Part shown: piece after piece, positions 10,931-22,227 of the stretch | How positions within the stretch are numbered: the stretch's first letter is position 1 | Layout of the letters: every line of letters starts with the position of its first letter | Assembly: GCA_023374045.1 (NCBI GenBank) | Contig: CM041783.1 | Coordinates: forward strand, 93,593,298 to 93,657,297 | Direction: 5' to 3' | From: Limonium bicolor | Taxonomy: Eukaryota; Streptophyta; Magnoliopsida; Caryophyllales; Plumbaginaceae | Length of the DNA stretch: 64,000 bases | Notes under the pieces: model-generated | What the model saw: the letters and a program-made list of their open reading frames with translations, nothing else | The model's database searches: none | Told to the model about the DNA's origin: nothing | Made by a program: the position numbers and the translations under genes

Positions 10931-13573
10931 GGAACTTTGCCCTCAAAGTTGGTGAATCTAATATGGTTGGTCTCATGGCATTCTATGCCAAGGTTATAAT
11001 ACATGTATAACTTTACAGACTCCACAAGTCAGTCTCATTCACACTATACATACCACACATATCTCACAGCATGTATAGCAATCAAAAATACTCTTTTACT
11101 CACTCCATGGAATCGGTCCGAAGACAAGAAGGTGCTACAGTCCTCGAATCCATATTGAGTAATATACTACTGATCCCTCAGGTACCGGTCACGTTGAACA
11201 CTTACTCTTTCTGGTTCACGGCCGTTTCATGACAAATGGGCACTTACTCTCTCTGGCCCACGGTACCTTCAGTTCTGATCAAAACGTTACACATATACAT
11301 ATCCTCAGGCACTCTGGTTGACTCACTCAACACAGGAACATCTCAGGGTACTCTCCCCGTCCCACTGCCCTTGGAAAAATCACACACTGCCACCGCCCCA
11401 ACCGGTCGCTTAGGACCGCCGCACGTACGGTGCAATGGTTTCAAAACTAATACACGCCCACCGTTCTACCGGTCATCAAGACTTAAGGCCGTAGCCATCG
11501 TGGGTGATAGCAGTTTAAAAGCCAGTTTTCATTTCCATCTTCATACTTGAAGAAATTCCTTTTCAAATTCTGTTTGGAAATTGTTTTCAAAACATCACAC
11601 AACTCCAAGTTCGGTTTATGGTAGCTGCATCTTTTCTTAGCGTGATTACTTGTGACCACTTATAGGGAGCTTCAAGAATCATCCAACCCTGATGTGATCA
11701 GCATCAGTGTTGAACTATTCTTCCACCCCAATTTGTGTTCGGTTTCCCTTGATCGCTAGCAGACCAAGTTCCACCTCCCACGTCAGTTTCAAACAATCAG
11801 ATAGTCAAACATTTTCGTTTTCTATCTTTTACTCTTTCTAGTCATATTCACGAAACAATTCGTTTCAATTAATCTCTAGTTCCTAGTACTTAGGTCATTT
11901 GTCATTCTCATTGCTTCACTACTTTACCTAGGTATTCCATACTTATGGCCTCTTTTCCTCAAATTGTTACTCAATTTTAAAACACACAACATACAACTCC
12001 AAAGGATGGAATTCACTCCATCAATCATTCTCAAAAATAGAATCACCTAGGGAACTCACTCCCTACAAGGTTACACATCGGTTTCATACCGATTCATACT
12101 CATCATAACTCATGTCTAATCTCACTAGACATATACTATGAGGATTCTCATTCCCCAGGAGTTTCTCTACTCCCCTTTTTATAATTATTATATACTCGTT
12201 ACTTGCATCTCTCATGCACGATAATCATAATTACACAATGAGTGGGTGCACATGTTTATGTAACATGAGCTCCAAACATCAAAACAATTCCTTTTGTGCT
12301 ATGCACATGGTAGTTTACGCACCTATACGTAAAACATACTCTAAGCGGTTTCTCGCCCTACCCCCCTTAAAAGGGGTTACGCCCGCGTAACAGATCATAT
12401 GTTATCACTGAACACTGGTTCATTAATTCAAGCATCAAGAAGTATTTTAACTTCAATGCGGTTACTTAACTCATAACCGGGTTCGGTTCTAGCCTCTAAG
12501 GCTTAAAGGCGTTTATGATTAGCCATTTAACTTTGAATTACAACCCACTGGCTTCTGATGTGTGATCTAATAATTAGAGCTTAACTCGCCCATTTGATAT
12601 TCTTAATGTATTATCCACTCCCTTTTTATCCCTTATTGTCTTGGGAATAAAGGTTGCTCAATCGTCGCCTGGTATCTCTTACCTTATGCGAATTCGATGA
12701 GTTATAGATTTTCTCTCCAGTTCTCTGGAAATCTATTTCGTATAACACTGTATAGCTTCGTGATTATTCACTTACTTTTCCCGACTTGTTGTCGGTTAAG
12801 GTCAAGCTACTACTCAGTATGTAGTGCTTCCTTGTTTAATTTTTATGTTTGTTTGCTTGTTTCTGTACAAGAATTCTTCATTGATACTACTCTGCATTTA
12901 CCATTCATCAGTCCTAGGACCTGTGGGTTATTGCCCACGTTCTTTGTGCATCTTTGGCCAATGGCCGCACGGTTATTTCTCTAGATTCTCACTCAGCAGG
13001 CTTCGTTGACATTTCTCAATTCCTGGCTCTCTCACTCGATCATTACCGCGCAAGTGCAATACCAAAACACTCAGTCATACAGAGTGCAGAAGCGTAAACC
13101 CTTGACAGTAAATCTCTCATGAGATAGGAATAAACATGTCTCCTTTACCACATTTCTTCATCAACTTCTGATCACTATCTGAATATACTCTTACAATGGT
13201 CGCTTACTGCGTACCTTGGTCTTTCTCATTTTCATGGCATCCGCTACTACTTTAGCTTCCGCCCAGGTGTTTCCGCCATTTACACTATGGCTTGCCGTTT
13301 ACTTGGCTCAACAAAATACGCTACTCTTTAAATCTCTCTGCGCACTGCTTACTCTGCAGTTCCTATGGCACACATGCCGTGTTTACTACTCAGCCGATTA
13401 CTCTTCAGTTTCCTTTTACTGCTATTGAGGTTCCTCTTTACACTCTACTATTGTTCATATACTCCTTGGCAATATACACATGCTCAAGTTTCACTACACC
13501 GCTCTAGCGGTTTCATATTACATTCTTATGTGGTAGCCCTTCTCTGGAGGATTCACGCAATTGCCACTCCCTA
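10916..13573 (-). other. 3' internal (polypurine-tract side) region of the retrotransposon, unit 1, hairpin-dense, noncoding
   Basis: No retrotransposon protein motif is seen. In 12005-12173 alone six inverted repeats follow one another: GATGGA/TCCATC 12005-12022, TAGGGA/TCCCTA 12048-12065, ATCGGT/ACCGAT 12077-12093, ATGTCTA/TAGACAT 12112-12132, ATGAG/CTCAT 12138-12151 and GGAGT/ACTCC 12158-12173. Similar density continues to about 13000. The region ends at CTA (13571-13573), the left half of the CACTA target duplication. Unit 1 lacks an 8-base duplication (near 13343) carried by units 2 and 3. Confidence 0.75.
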
Positions 13574-13589
13574 CACTAGTAGAAAAAAC

Positions 13590-13836
13590 ATTATATAACA
13601 CGCATTTTATAACACGGTTATAGTGTAAAGGTGTTATAAAATATTTTACAACACGGTTGTACAATATAACCGTGTTATATTATGTGAGAGGAAATATCTA
13701 CTCGGAAAAATAGGGTTTTTAACACGGTTATGTTCTACCCGTGTTATAAGAGTATTAAATATAACACGGTTCTATCTACCCGTGTTATAAACTTCATTTT
13801 ATAACACCGTTGTACAATATAACCGTGTTATATTGT
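13590..13836. repeat. CACTA 5' subterminal hairpin repeats, unit 1/2
   Basis: Four to five pairs of the TTATAACACGGTT motif and its complement lie within 250 bases of the left terminus, with some arms decayed to ACCCGTGTTATAA or AAGGTGTTATAAAA. The 5' set is shorter than the 3' set, an asymmetry common in CACTA elements. Equivalent sets lie at 29237-29482 and 44860-45106. Confidence 0.85.
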
Positions 13837-14389
13837 CTTTTAACTTTCCACCAAATACTACCTTCTCCCTCAACGCGCCAGTCCCGTATCTTTTGCCCGC
13901 CTGTTTCTCTCCCGACCCTTCCAAATTCGATATCGCCGTCCCACCTACTGCATCGTCGCCATCGCCGCCACTAACATCACCTCCGACTTCGCTTCCACCG
14001 CCACCACCAACATTTGGTTTCTCATCCAGCCAACATTTGGATTCTCGCTCGCTTCTGGCATCCATCAGTAAATTGATTTGTAGTTAAGTGATATAACCGA
14101 GTTCTAGCGAGCTTTCCTCTTAAGAATTGAGCGGGGAATTTGTTTTCATTAGCAAGATTCGGCAGGTTATTCCGATCTATTCAGGCCTTAGAATCACGCG
14201 TAGAGCTGATATTAGGAGAAAAATTCCTTCGACTCAGATGTTGTTTTTATCTGATTTCCCAGCATCTAGGTTTTGGTTGTTGAACTTCTCGTGCCGTCAC
14301 ACCCCCATTTCACAACGCTAGTTGGACCAGCGTTTTATGGTTATCTACTTTGGGAAGCTAGGGGAAAGAGAGTTTCTAGTCTGAATCGT
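13837..14389 (+). other. Leader-like sequence between CACTA 5' repeats and captured gene 1
   Basis: GC-richer than its surroundings at 13860-14060, with proline/serine-rich frames on the plus strand and glycine-rich frames on the minus strand that reflect a CCGCC-type composition. It could be 5' UTR or promoter of captured gene 1, or a third captured fragment. No protein family is recognised. Confidence 0.45.
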
Positions 14390-15593
14390 ATGTCTTCTGA
14401 ATCAGAACCAGTCTCGTTGGTGAGGTTGTGGAGGACACATTTTCTGAGTCTCAGGGACGAATCACTAACCCCGACCGAGCCCTCTGCTCTACCAGTCATC
14501 CGCGATCTCATCCTTCCTCATCGCCATTCACTTGTAGCTGCTGCCACCTCTCTCCCGGTATGAGGTGAAGTTTCTTTTCTTGACTTTTCCTCTTTTCTTG
14601 ATGTATTGGCTGCATAAGTTTCTAGATGGTTGGACTGTATTTATCTGCTTTATTCAAACTTTGTGTAGGTTTCCACTGATCTGATATATCTACTGGGTGT
14701 GGCCGCTTCTTGTACTGCTTTCGCTTGTGAAGAGAACGGTGACGCAGAGATCTTCTATGTTTTTCCCGGCGTTTGTTATCTGGTACTAATTATCACGAAG
14801 GAACTTGAACATAAATCTTTATCCTCGTTCTCATTTGCGGTGTTCTTGTTGCAGATCCATGACGTGGCTTGTTCTGTCGCTCTCCCACACAGCTCACCTG
14901 CTTGGTCTCAGTTGCTCGACGCTTTCTCAAATTTGGTGGCGTTTTTTCTCAATTCAAGGAGAATTAATATCGTGTTGGGCTCAGCTGGTACGGTTGAAGC
15001 AGTGCTAAGTTGTCTGGATATTACGAGGTTGCTATATAATTCCCCTATACAGTTTGAGACCAACAAAAGAGTTTGATTCAACTTCCTTGCTTTTGCATCA
15101 GAGAACCGTAGCTAACTCAAGCAAAATGCAATTGCATCAGGTGTTTCATTGGTTCGAATGACCACAGATTATCACTTTCGGACAATGTCCAGTTACTCAA
15201 CTTTCTTCTCCATGTTGTTAATTGCTGCCATGCTCAGCTACATATATCCGTTTATCGTCAATGTGATGGTGAAACTTCTGAAGAAAGGGCACTAAACTTT
15301 CCCAAGTCAAGTTGCTTATGGAAAATACAAGCTGTGGCATTCTCCATGATTGGTGCAGCGTTCTCAAGGGACGGGTCCTTGCTGGGTGATGCCTGTGGAG
15401 ATTTGGGCATTTAACACTTGAGGTCATTGCCTTCAAATTGTTCATGTTTTCTAAACTGAAAATATCATCTGACTATGATCCTTCAATTTGGCAAGCAAAT
15501 GATGCTGGTTCTTATTCTGAATATAGTTCTTAGGAAGGTGATGGATCCATTAGCAAAAAAGGCCATTCTTTTAGAAGATGCTGTTATGCCCCG
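14390..15593 (+). pseudogene. Captured 5' fragment of an unidentified host gene (possible ARM/HEAT-type protein), unit 1
   Basis: A start codon at 14390 opens an exon beginning MSSESEPVSLVRLWRTHF. Later exons show IHDVACSVALPHSSPAWSQL (after an acceptor near 14852), LSLSDNVQLLNFLLHVVNCC (after an acceptor near 15166), LWKIQAVAFSMIGAAFSRDG, and MDPLAKKAILLEDAVMPR ending at a donor at 15593. Leucine-rich helical repeats suggest an alpha-solenoid protein, but I cannot name the gene. Unit 1 is broken: a 2-base loss near 14544 shifts exon 1, and a 5-base insertion near 15383 shifts the fourth exon. The fragment stops where intronic DNA leads into CstF-77 exons in the same orientation. Confidence 0.6.
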
Positions 15594-16548
15594 GTATCCT
15601 TCTCATTCTCAAGTTATGCCTTTTTTTATTATTTTAATGATTTATGTGCCTATTTGCTTATACTAGAAAAAAGATACACTTGAATCATAAAGGAAGTAAT
15701 TACACTCTTGATGAATTGGTGCAATGACTTTAGGATAAAAGTTTAGACTTTGTCACTATATGAGATAATTAGCTTGATATGCCATGGAAATATATGATTT
15801 TATTATTAAACATTCTTCCAAGCATAGTGATATTTTCTAGGTGTCATCCAGATAGTTTTGTAGTTACTTGCTTCATTTGTTGTGATATGAATTGGTTTTG
15901 TGATGAGGTAGAATGAATTGCTTTGACTAAGGCTCCTCTACTCAGGGCACCCATCTAGCAATTCTACCAAATTATCAGATGTTTAAATAACATGTAGAAT
16001 TAAACTAGTGTTGCGGTTTCTGGACCTTGTAATTTGTTCGCCTTGTATTATGGTTTCTTGGTGTTTTATTCTTACTTCATTTCCTAATCTGTATTGTATC
16101 GAGGTTTGGAGTTTTTGTGTTTCTCGGTTCTGAATCTTTCTACTGAAATATGTGTGAAGTCTAACGTGCATTCCCCCCATCTCGGTATAATTTGTAAGAC
16201 TGATAGTATTCCAAGTGGATATCAATTTCATATACTCCTTGTTCCCAGGAATAATTTACCAGTATACTAGAGAGTTTATCAGCAATTTATATGCTAAAGA
16301 AATGATTATTTGAATGAAAAGCATAATTGTTCTCATTCTGAAGTATACTATAGATTGAAGTTTGGGCAGATTCTGTTGGTTGAGCACCTCGTGTCATGCC
16401 TTTTTGTCCTTTCATCAGAACATCATGCTTTGAGTTATGTTACACAATCGTGGACATTTTATCTTGATAACTACGGTTTCCATTGTGTTGACTGGCTTGC
16501 CTTAGGCAAATCGTTGAAGACTGTTCTCCTTTCTTTTCTGTTTTGCAG

Positions 16549-18926
16549 TTTATTAGGTTTCTCAGAAGAACTGAAGGGGTTGAAGCTGCTCGCAAGTTCT
16601 TCTTGGATGTACGCAACTCCCGGATTGCACGTATCAAGTTTATGCAGCCTATGCAATGATGGCTTTCTGTCTTGACAAAAACCCCAAGGTAATAAAAGGA
16701 ACCTTTTACTTCCATCCCTTCTAATCTGTTGTTATGCTAAGTTTACTACACTAATTTAGTTTACTTTGGTCATACAAGATATTGTGTAATTAGCATTCTA
16801 TAGTTGAATTGGTGCAGAATATGGTATATCTGAACAGGGTATTTCTTCAAAAATTAATTTCTCATCTGAATAGATTTTTGCTTTTGTTGATTGGGAGAGG
16901 TATTGAGTTTCCTCCTGTAGATGAGCGTTTGTAGCTTAGTGTCTAATTTATAAATACTTGTTGGTGTAGGCTGCGCATGGTATCTTTGAAGCTGGTCTGA
17001 AACGATTTATGAATGAACCTGATTACATCCTTGAGTAAGAACTTGTCCATGAACATGTATTCTGTTGCCCAATAATTACCGTATGAGCAAGTTTGCTAAG
17101 TTGTGCAGTGGATTAGAAATGATAGACTTTTCCTCTCGTTTTAGGATAAAATACCCTGCCTTGGTGGCTGTTTTGTGAGCAATCATCTTAAAACTTTCAA
17201 TATCCCTGACCCCTTTCTAATGAGGTGAAATAGGTATGCAGATTTCTTGCAATGTATGAATGACGACAGAAATATCAGGGCTCTATTTGAGCGTGCATTG
17301 AGCTCACTCCCACTGAGAATTCGGTTGAGGTTAGATATGTCTCATTTTCTAAGTTGAGTAGTTTGTACAAAATTGCATTTAGTTTCTGAATCACATACTG
17401 AGTTTTTCCTTTTGCAGGTCTGGAAAAGATTTGTTCGGTTTGAACAAACATATGGAGATCTAGCTAGCTTGTTGAAGGTATTAGGTCCTTTAAATGTTTG
17501 TTTGATAACTTCTTGGAACTTTTGAGTGTTCAGATCTGTCATAATTCGATGCGGTGGAATAAATAGTCTGATTGAAACTCTTAAGAATAATGTGAAGCAA
17601 TAGAATTATTCGCCAAATTGCTATTTGCAAAGATGAGAGTTGAAATAAATGTTCTCAACCAACCAAATACTACATATGTTGGTCATATATGTCATATCTT
17701 TAGAACCCCAGAAAATCAGAAAGATTATAGCTGAACCCACATTCCTTCACAATCCTTTAGGCTTATGTAGCTTGTCTTTTAGTTAAAATGCATGATGCTC
17801 CTACTTGCTATTTTATGATTATGTGAAGACGGGTACTTATCATCTTATGTATTTACAGTGGCTTGCTAAAAACATGAACCGCAAACAGGAGAAGATTGTC
17901 AACAATGCAGCTGGTTTATTGGGTTATATTCTTGTAGCTTGACCTATCATATTGATTAGTCACTCTCTTCATCAGATAATCATGTTAACCTTGCTCACTT
18001 GCGTGCAGATAAGGGATCTCCTGGGTTTTCTGCATCCGTCAATGTGGTCAATCCTGATGCTTCTCAGATGGTGGTTTATGATCCTGGGCAGAAACCTGGT
18101 ATGCTGGTTCTCTTCATTTTGTCTTCTCTGATGAGGAGTATTATCCAAGTATGTATTGGTTGAGATTTTGATTGTCTCCTTTAAATGTTTGTTTGATAAC
18201 TTCTTGGAACTTTTGAGTGGAGCAAGTTTCATGCTTCCGAATTGATATAACATATTCATCTCATAGCAGAGATGATTGGCTGCTGTGAAGAAACAAACTA
18301 AAGTACTAGATTATCTACTAGGATTAACTACTTAGCTTAGCCAGTGCGAAGCACTATTGGTTGTTTATCTAGCATTGTTGGTTGAAGTTTATCTTGCATT
18401 GTTTAGCAGCTTCTGGCACAATACCAGGCCATGGTGCTGCTGTATCTGGTAGCAATGGAGTCGAGGGGATCCTCAAAGGAGCTCCCCCGGCATTGGTGGC
18501 ATTCATAGCGAATCTGCCTGCTGTTGAAGGTCCGGCACCAGACGTCGATTTCGTGCTTTCCATCTGTTTGCAAAGTAATATTCCAGTGACCACTCAACCT
18601 GTAAAATTCAACCATCAATCGGGGAGAGCATCCAGTGGTGGTGGTATTGGGAATACAAATGAACACTCCGGCTCTACCAGGGGCAGACCCACACAGAGTG
18701 CTTCATCTGGAAGAACAACACTAGACAAAAATTCGGTCAAGAGGAAAGATCCTCACGGTAAGTATGTTGTGTTTGCTACTAAATTTCCTCAGTCAGAATG
18801 GAAGTGTTTTGTTTTGTTTTGTTCTTGTCAAACATCTGTTAACGGTTACCTGGGTTGTTCTTTCCAGGACAAGACGAGGATGAACCTTCCGTTCAGAGCC
18901 TGCCACTACCAAAATTCTTTAGTTAG
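16549..18926 (+). pseudogene. CSTF77: Captured CstF-77 fragment, unit 2
   Basis: Exon pieces: 16549 onward (FIRFLRRTEG), about 16970 (AAHGIFEAGLKRF), about 17235 (YADFL), about 17419 (VWKRF), 17859 (WLAKNMNRKQEKIVNNAAG), about 18009 (DASQMVVYDP), 18410-18757 and 18868-18926. The last two are intact only in this unit: they join across a GT-AG intron to give SVKRKDPHGQDEDEPSVQS, then a stop at 18924. Earlier exons are broken by single-base losses near 16620 (after RNS) and near 17312 (in SLPPEN). So unit 2 is the best copy of the C-terminal exons and a poor copy of the N-terminal ones. Confidence 0.85.
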
Positions 18927-19332
18927 TTTGACAACAGAATCGTTAAATACAACAGAATCGTTAAATACAAGCAATAGCTGTTTTGAAGGGTGCTCGGAAG
19001 TAGATGGTTGAAAGTAAAAGTTTTCAGCTATTATGTAAATCTCTTCAAAAGAGTACTTTTTTTGTTCTACAAGAAGGGCTTACAATAATAAAAAATCCAA
19101 ACGTTCTCTGAAATTATGATCTTTGCACTGCTGTAATATACTCTGTATGTTATTTTTATAGAGAGCTCCTTTACAAGGACATGTATATATATGGCAAATG
19201 AATTCAGTGGCTCTTTTGAAAGCTGGTGTGGCTGTACACATTGAATGTGTCATGTGTAATAGACAGGATTGGTTGTTAATTGTAGTTTGTGAAGCAGTAT
19301 AACAAAACAAAAAAATTTAAAAAAAAAACAAG

Positions 19333-19815
19333 ATTTATAACACGGTTGTATATATAACCGTGTTATAAAATAATTTCGTATTATTGCGGGAAACCACTTT
19401 ATAACACGGTTACATGACAAACCGTGTTATAAAACTAGATTTATAACACGGTTTTAAGAATGAACCGTGTTATAAAACGCCTTGAATCTTCGTATGAAAA
19501 GGTTTTATAACACGGTTTGCTTAAAAAACCGTGTTGTAAAATGGGCTTTATAACACGGTTGTCATGTAACCGTGTTGTAAAACTAGACTTTATAACACGG
19601 TTTTAAGAATGAACCGTGTTATAAACTATTTTGGCGAAAAAAAAGTAGCGTGGTTAGCATATTTATAACACGGTTTTGGTATAAAAAACCGTGTTGTAAA
19701 CCTGTATATAACACGGTTATCAACCGTGTTGTAAAATCAAGAACAATATACCACCGCAGCATATAACACCCTTGATAACCGTGTTATATACAGGAAAACA
19801 ACCGTGTTATAAAAC
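19333..19815. repeat. CACTA 3' subterminal hairpin repeats, unit 2
   Basis: Same set of about nine AACACGGTT/AACCGTGTT inverted pairs as at 3680-4165, with single-base losses near 19440 and 19700. Further copies lie at 34978-35460 (unit 3) and 50596-51080 (unit 4). Confidence 0.85.
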
Positions 19816-19831
19816 GTTTTTTCTACTAGTG

Positions 19832-22227
19832 CTAGGCCCCACAGTATCAAGTGGTATTCCCCACTGTAAAGTAGTGGTTCACTTTCCACTTTTCTTCTCA
19901 TGCCTTTATGCATAGGTTCGCAACGCTTAGAACTACAAATTGTAGTTAGTTTTATCGGCTTGTAAGCCACCTCGCCTCGAGCTATGCTCTGCGGGGCTGT
20001 TTATACAATTCCTACTTCTCCGTAAACCATTAAATGGTTTGGAGGTATTGCTGGGCTCTTTGACTTGGTTGTCTCATCACGCTTCCGTACATGGAAGGCC
20101 TGAAGTATCTCGATATTAGTCGATGCCCGCTGGCAATTTAGGGTATTCCGTGTTACGTGGAAACCCTTCGGGTTCCACCCGAGTGTTCAGTTTACACCTG
20201 TGTTCTAAACATGATGTTTCGTTCAACTACTGTTGACTTTGGTACCCTTCACGGATTGCTCTAGGGTGTTACTGAGTTGCACCATTACATCTGGCTTGAA
20301 CTCATGGGTATGTCTAGTTACTTACCCCGCCTTGCGGTTATGTATTTTGAAATATCCCATTTGGGTTATAACAGCTCTCGTTATTGGGTAGATCATTGGT
20401 TCTTTCTCCTTTATGTTAGGTCGTCATTCTCTTTAGTGAAGTATACTTTGGGAATTCTATCCCGTTTATCAAACGTTAATATGTTCATTCTAGGCATTCG
20501 CCGTACCATCTACACTGGGTATTCATTCCAGTTATAAGGTATTTCCTCTTTGATTTCTAAGACATACTTAATGTCTTTTCTCATTACTCTATGCTTCTCG
20601 CACTTCTTAACGTTATATCCTTAGGTCCGTCACCTTATTGGGTTCTTGACTCGTTTAGCTTGGTAAGCTTCTCTGGGTTCTTCGATCATTCGAGGTGTCC
20701 AACGGTGTTGGTTTGAATTGGCTCTTTCGTCCGTAGTATGGAGTGGGCTACTTCCCGTGTTCCGTACTCTACTTGTATACATACATGGAGTATCTTATTG
20801 ATACGTTACCACTTACCCGACTAACTCATAATTGGTCTGTCAGGCCCGCAAGCTCCTTCGGAGTGCGGTCGTTCCATGTCTCGTTTAGTACACCGTAGTG
20901 TCGGTCACTCGCCTAAGTGAAGTATTCTGTTGCCAACTCCTCTTACATCGTCCTATGATAACTTACCGTGATTCTCTGGTTTGGGTTTAAAAAAATTTGG
21001 GGGTTTTTGGAAAATTCTGTGTTTGAAAGAAAATTTGGGTTTTGAAGGTAAATTCTTCATGGCATTTCAATGCCGGTTGCTTCTTACCAGGTCTAGCTTC
21101 TCGCTGACCGGTATGTTCTTCATACAGTGATCAGGCCCTTAGGCCTTTTCAAGGTTTTGTCTCATAGTTCTTATGGTTGTCTTGCCATATTGGCTTCTCT
21201 CGCCATTTTGGTACTTACTAAGTACTGGTCGCTTGTCAAAGCTCTTCTTATTAGTCCCGCTATTATTGCACTTGCCGTGGCAAGTGCGCGGTACTGGCGG
21301 TTTTTGGGTTAACTCATACCGGTCACGGTATTGTTCACATTGTATTTGGTAGCCCTGTTGGCTCTTCCTTGATCCCTTAGTTGGATAACTGCTCCTTGGA
21401 GCTGCTTCTCATTCCTCTTGACATGACTGTCATTCATTTAGGTGCTCCTCCACTCTCGGAGTTCCTTAATTACTTTAATTCTATGCTTTACCTCGTTGCT
21501 CGTTCCCACGTCTTTACTGTGGTTACCGAGGTTTAACTTATTTAGGTACTACTTCTGTAGTCCTATTCGGGTATATCCCGTAGTTATGCTTGTAGCTGTC
21601 TAAGTTGTATCAGTTAAGTATTGCAATCTCTTTGGGTGTGGCAGGGTGGGTGCATCTACCTTTGACTAGATTCTTAGTAATGGGTATACCGTTGGTGGTA
21701 TTATTTAACTATGGCGGTCCGTAGACATGTGTCCCGGTTCTCATTATTTCTCATGAATCCGCCTTGCTGCACTGTTGGTGCTTTCCTTCTCGCTGCTGCT
21801 TGGCCAGCCAGGTTCTCGCGACTGCTAGGCACGTCGCTCCATGCTGCCGCAATTTCCGGTATCCTTGGTTCAGGATGTCTCGACCTTCCGTCATTGCATG
21901 CAGTAATTGTCATTTCAGCGGGATCCGTCTCCAGGATTTCCAGTTCTCGGGATCTATCGCATGACAGGTTCTGGTTCAGATTGAAATATTTAACCACTGC
22001 TAGATCGGGTTTCCCCGTCTCTCTAGCTTTCTTTCCCGAGCTTTTAATACGGGGGTTGTGGAGGGCGGGTTTGGTATTGTAGGTATCCAGATCATACTGG
22101 AAGTTCCTAACTAGCGCATCTCTCACGCTACCGCTCAACCCTTAGCCCTAAGTCTCTAATTCCTAACTTGGTATTTCCTAAGCTCGGTATTTCCAGTCAT
22201 CAGAGCGATTCGCTCTAATACCATTTT
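19832..22227 (-). other. 5' internal hairpin-dense region of the retrotransposon, unit 2
   Basis: Counterpart of 4183-6585. The primer binding site lies at 22212-22223. Unit 2 alone lacks three bases in the small palindrome beside it (GCGATTCGC instead of GCGATACTTCGC). Also distinctive are a lost G near 19890 and a shorter TATGTATTTTG near 20340. Begins with the right-hand CTA target duplication. Confidence 0.75.
21701..22138 (-). CDS. Hypothetical 145-codon ORF beside the primer binding site, unit 2
   Basis: Same length as, and apparently identical to, the ORF at 6056-6493. No domain is recognised. See that entry for the arguments for and against coding. Confidence 0.22.
   Translation of the reverse strand: MSGSVRDALVRNFQYDLDTYNTKPALHNPRIKSSGKKARETGKPDLAVVKYFNLNQNLSCDRSRELEILETDPAEMTITACNDGRSRHPEPRIPEIAAAWSDVPSSRENLAGQAAARRKAPTVQQGGFMRNNENRDTCLRTAIVK

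Larger units (their letters stand above)
13574..19831 (+). mobile_element. Non-autonomous CACTA element carrying two captured gene fragments, complete copy 2 (6258 bp)
   Basis: The left end CACTAGTAGAAAAAA and right end TTTTTTCTACTAGTG are perfect inverted repeats. The element is flanked by CTA at 13571-13573 and 19832-19834, the 3-bp duplication typical of CACTA (En/Spm, CMC) transposons. Order inside: 5' subterminal repeats, about 550 bp of leader-like sequence, five exons of an unidentified host gene, intronic DNA, CstF-77 exons, 3' subterminal repeats. No TnpA or TnpD/transposase coding is seen, so mobility would need a transposase supplied elsewhere. This is the transduplication pattern known from Pack-MULE, Helitron and some CACTA elements. 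Confidence 0.93.

Noticed and set aside
13833..14087. Proline-rich plus-strand frame and glycine-rich minus-strand frame in the CACTA leader
   Set aside because: The low-complexity composition explains both; no splice or start context and no family recognised.
14390..15593. Naming captured gene 1
   Set aside because: The exons look like a plant alpha-solenoid protein, but no diagnostic motif allows a name without a database search.
18382..19011. 209-codon open frame over the last CstF-77 exons in unit 2
   Set aside because: It reads through the intron between 18758 and 18867 and starts in the upstream intron; the real reading follows the GT-AG junctions and stops at 18926.
13574..19831. CACTA copies as independent insertions
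   Set aside because: All occupy the same base position with the same target duplication and near-identical flanks, so they are duplicates of one insertion.
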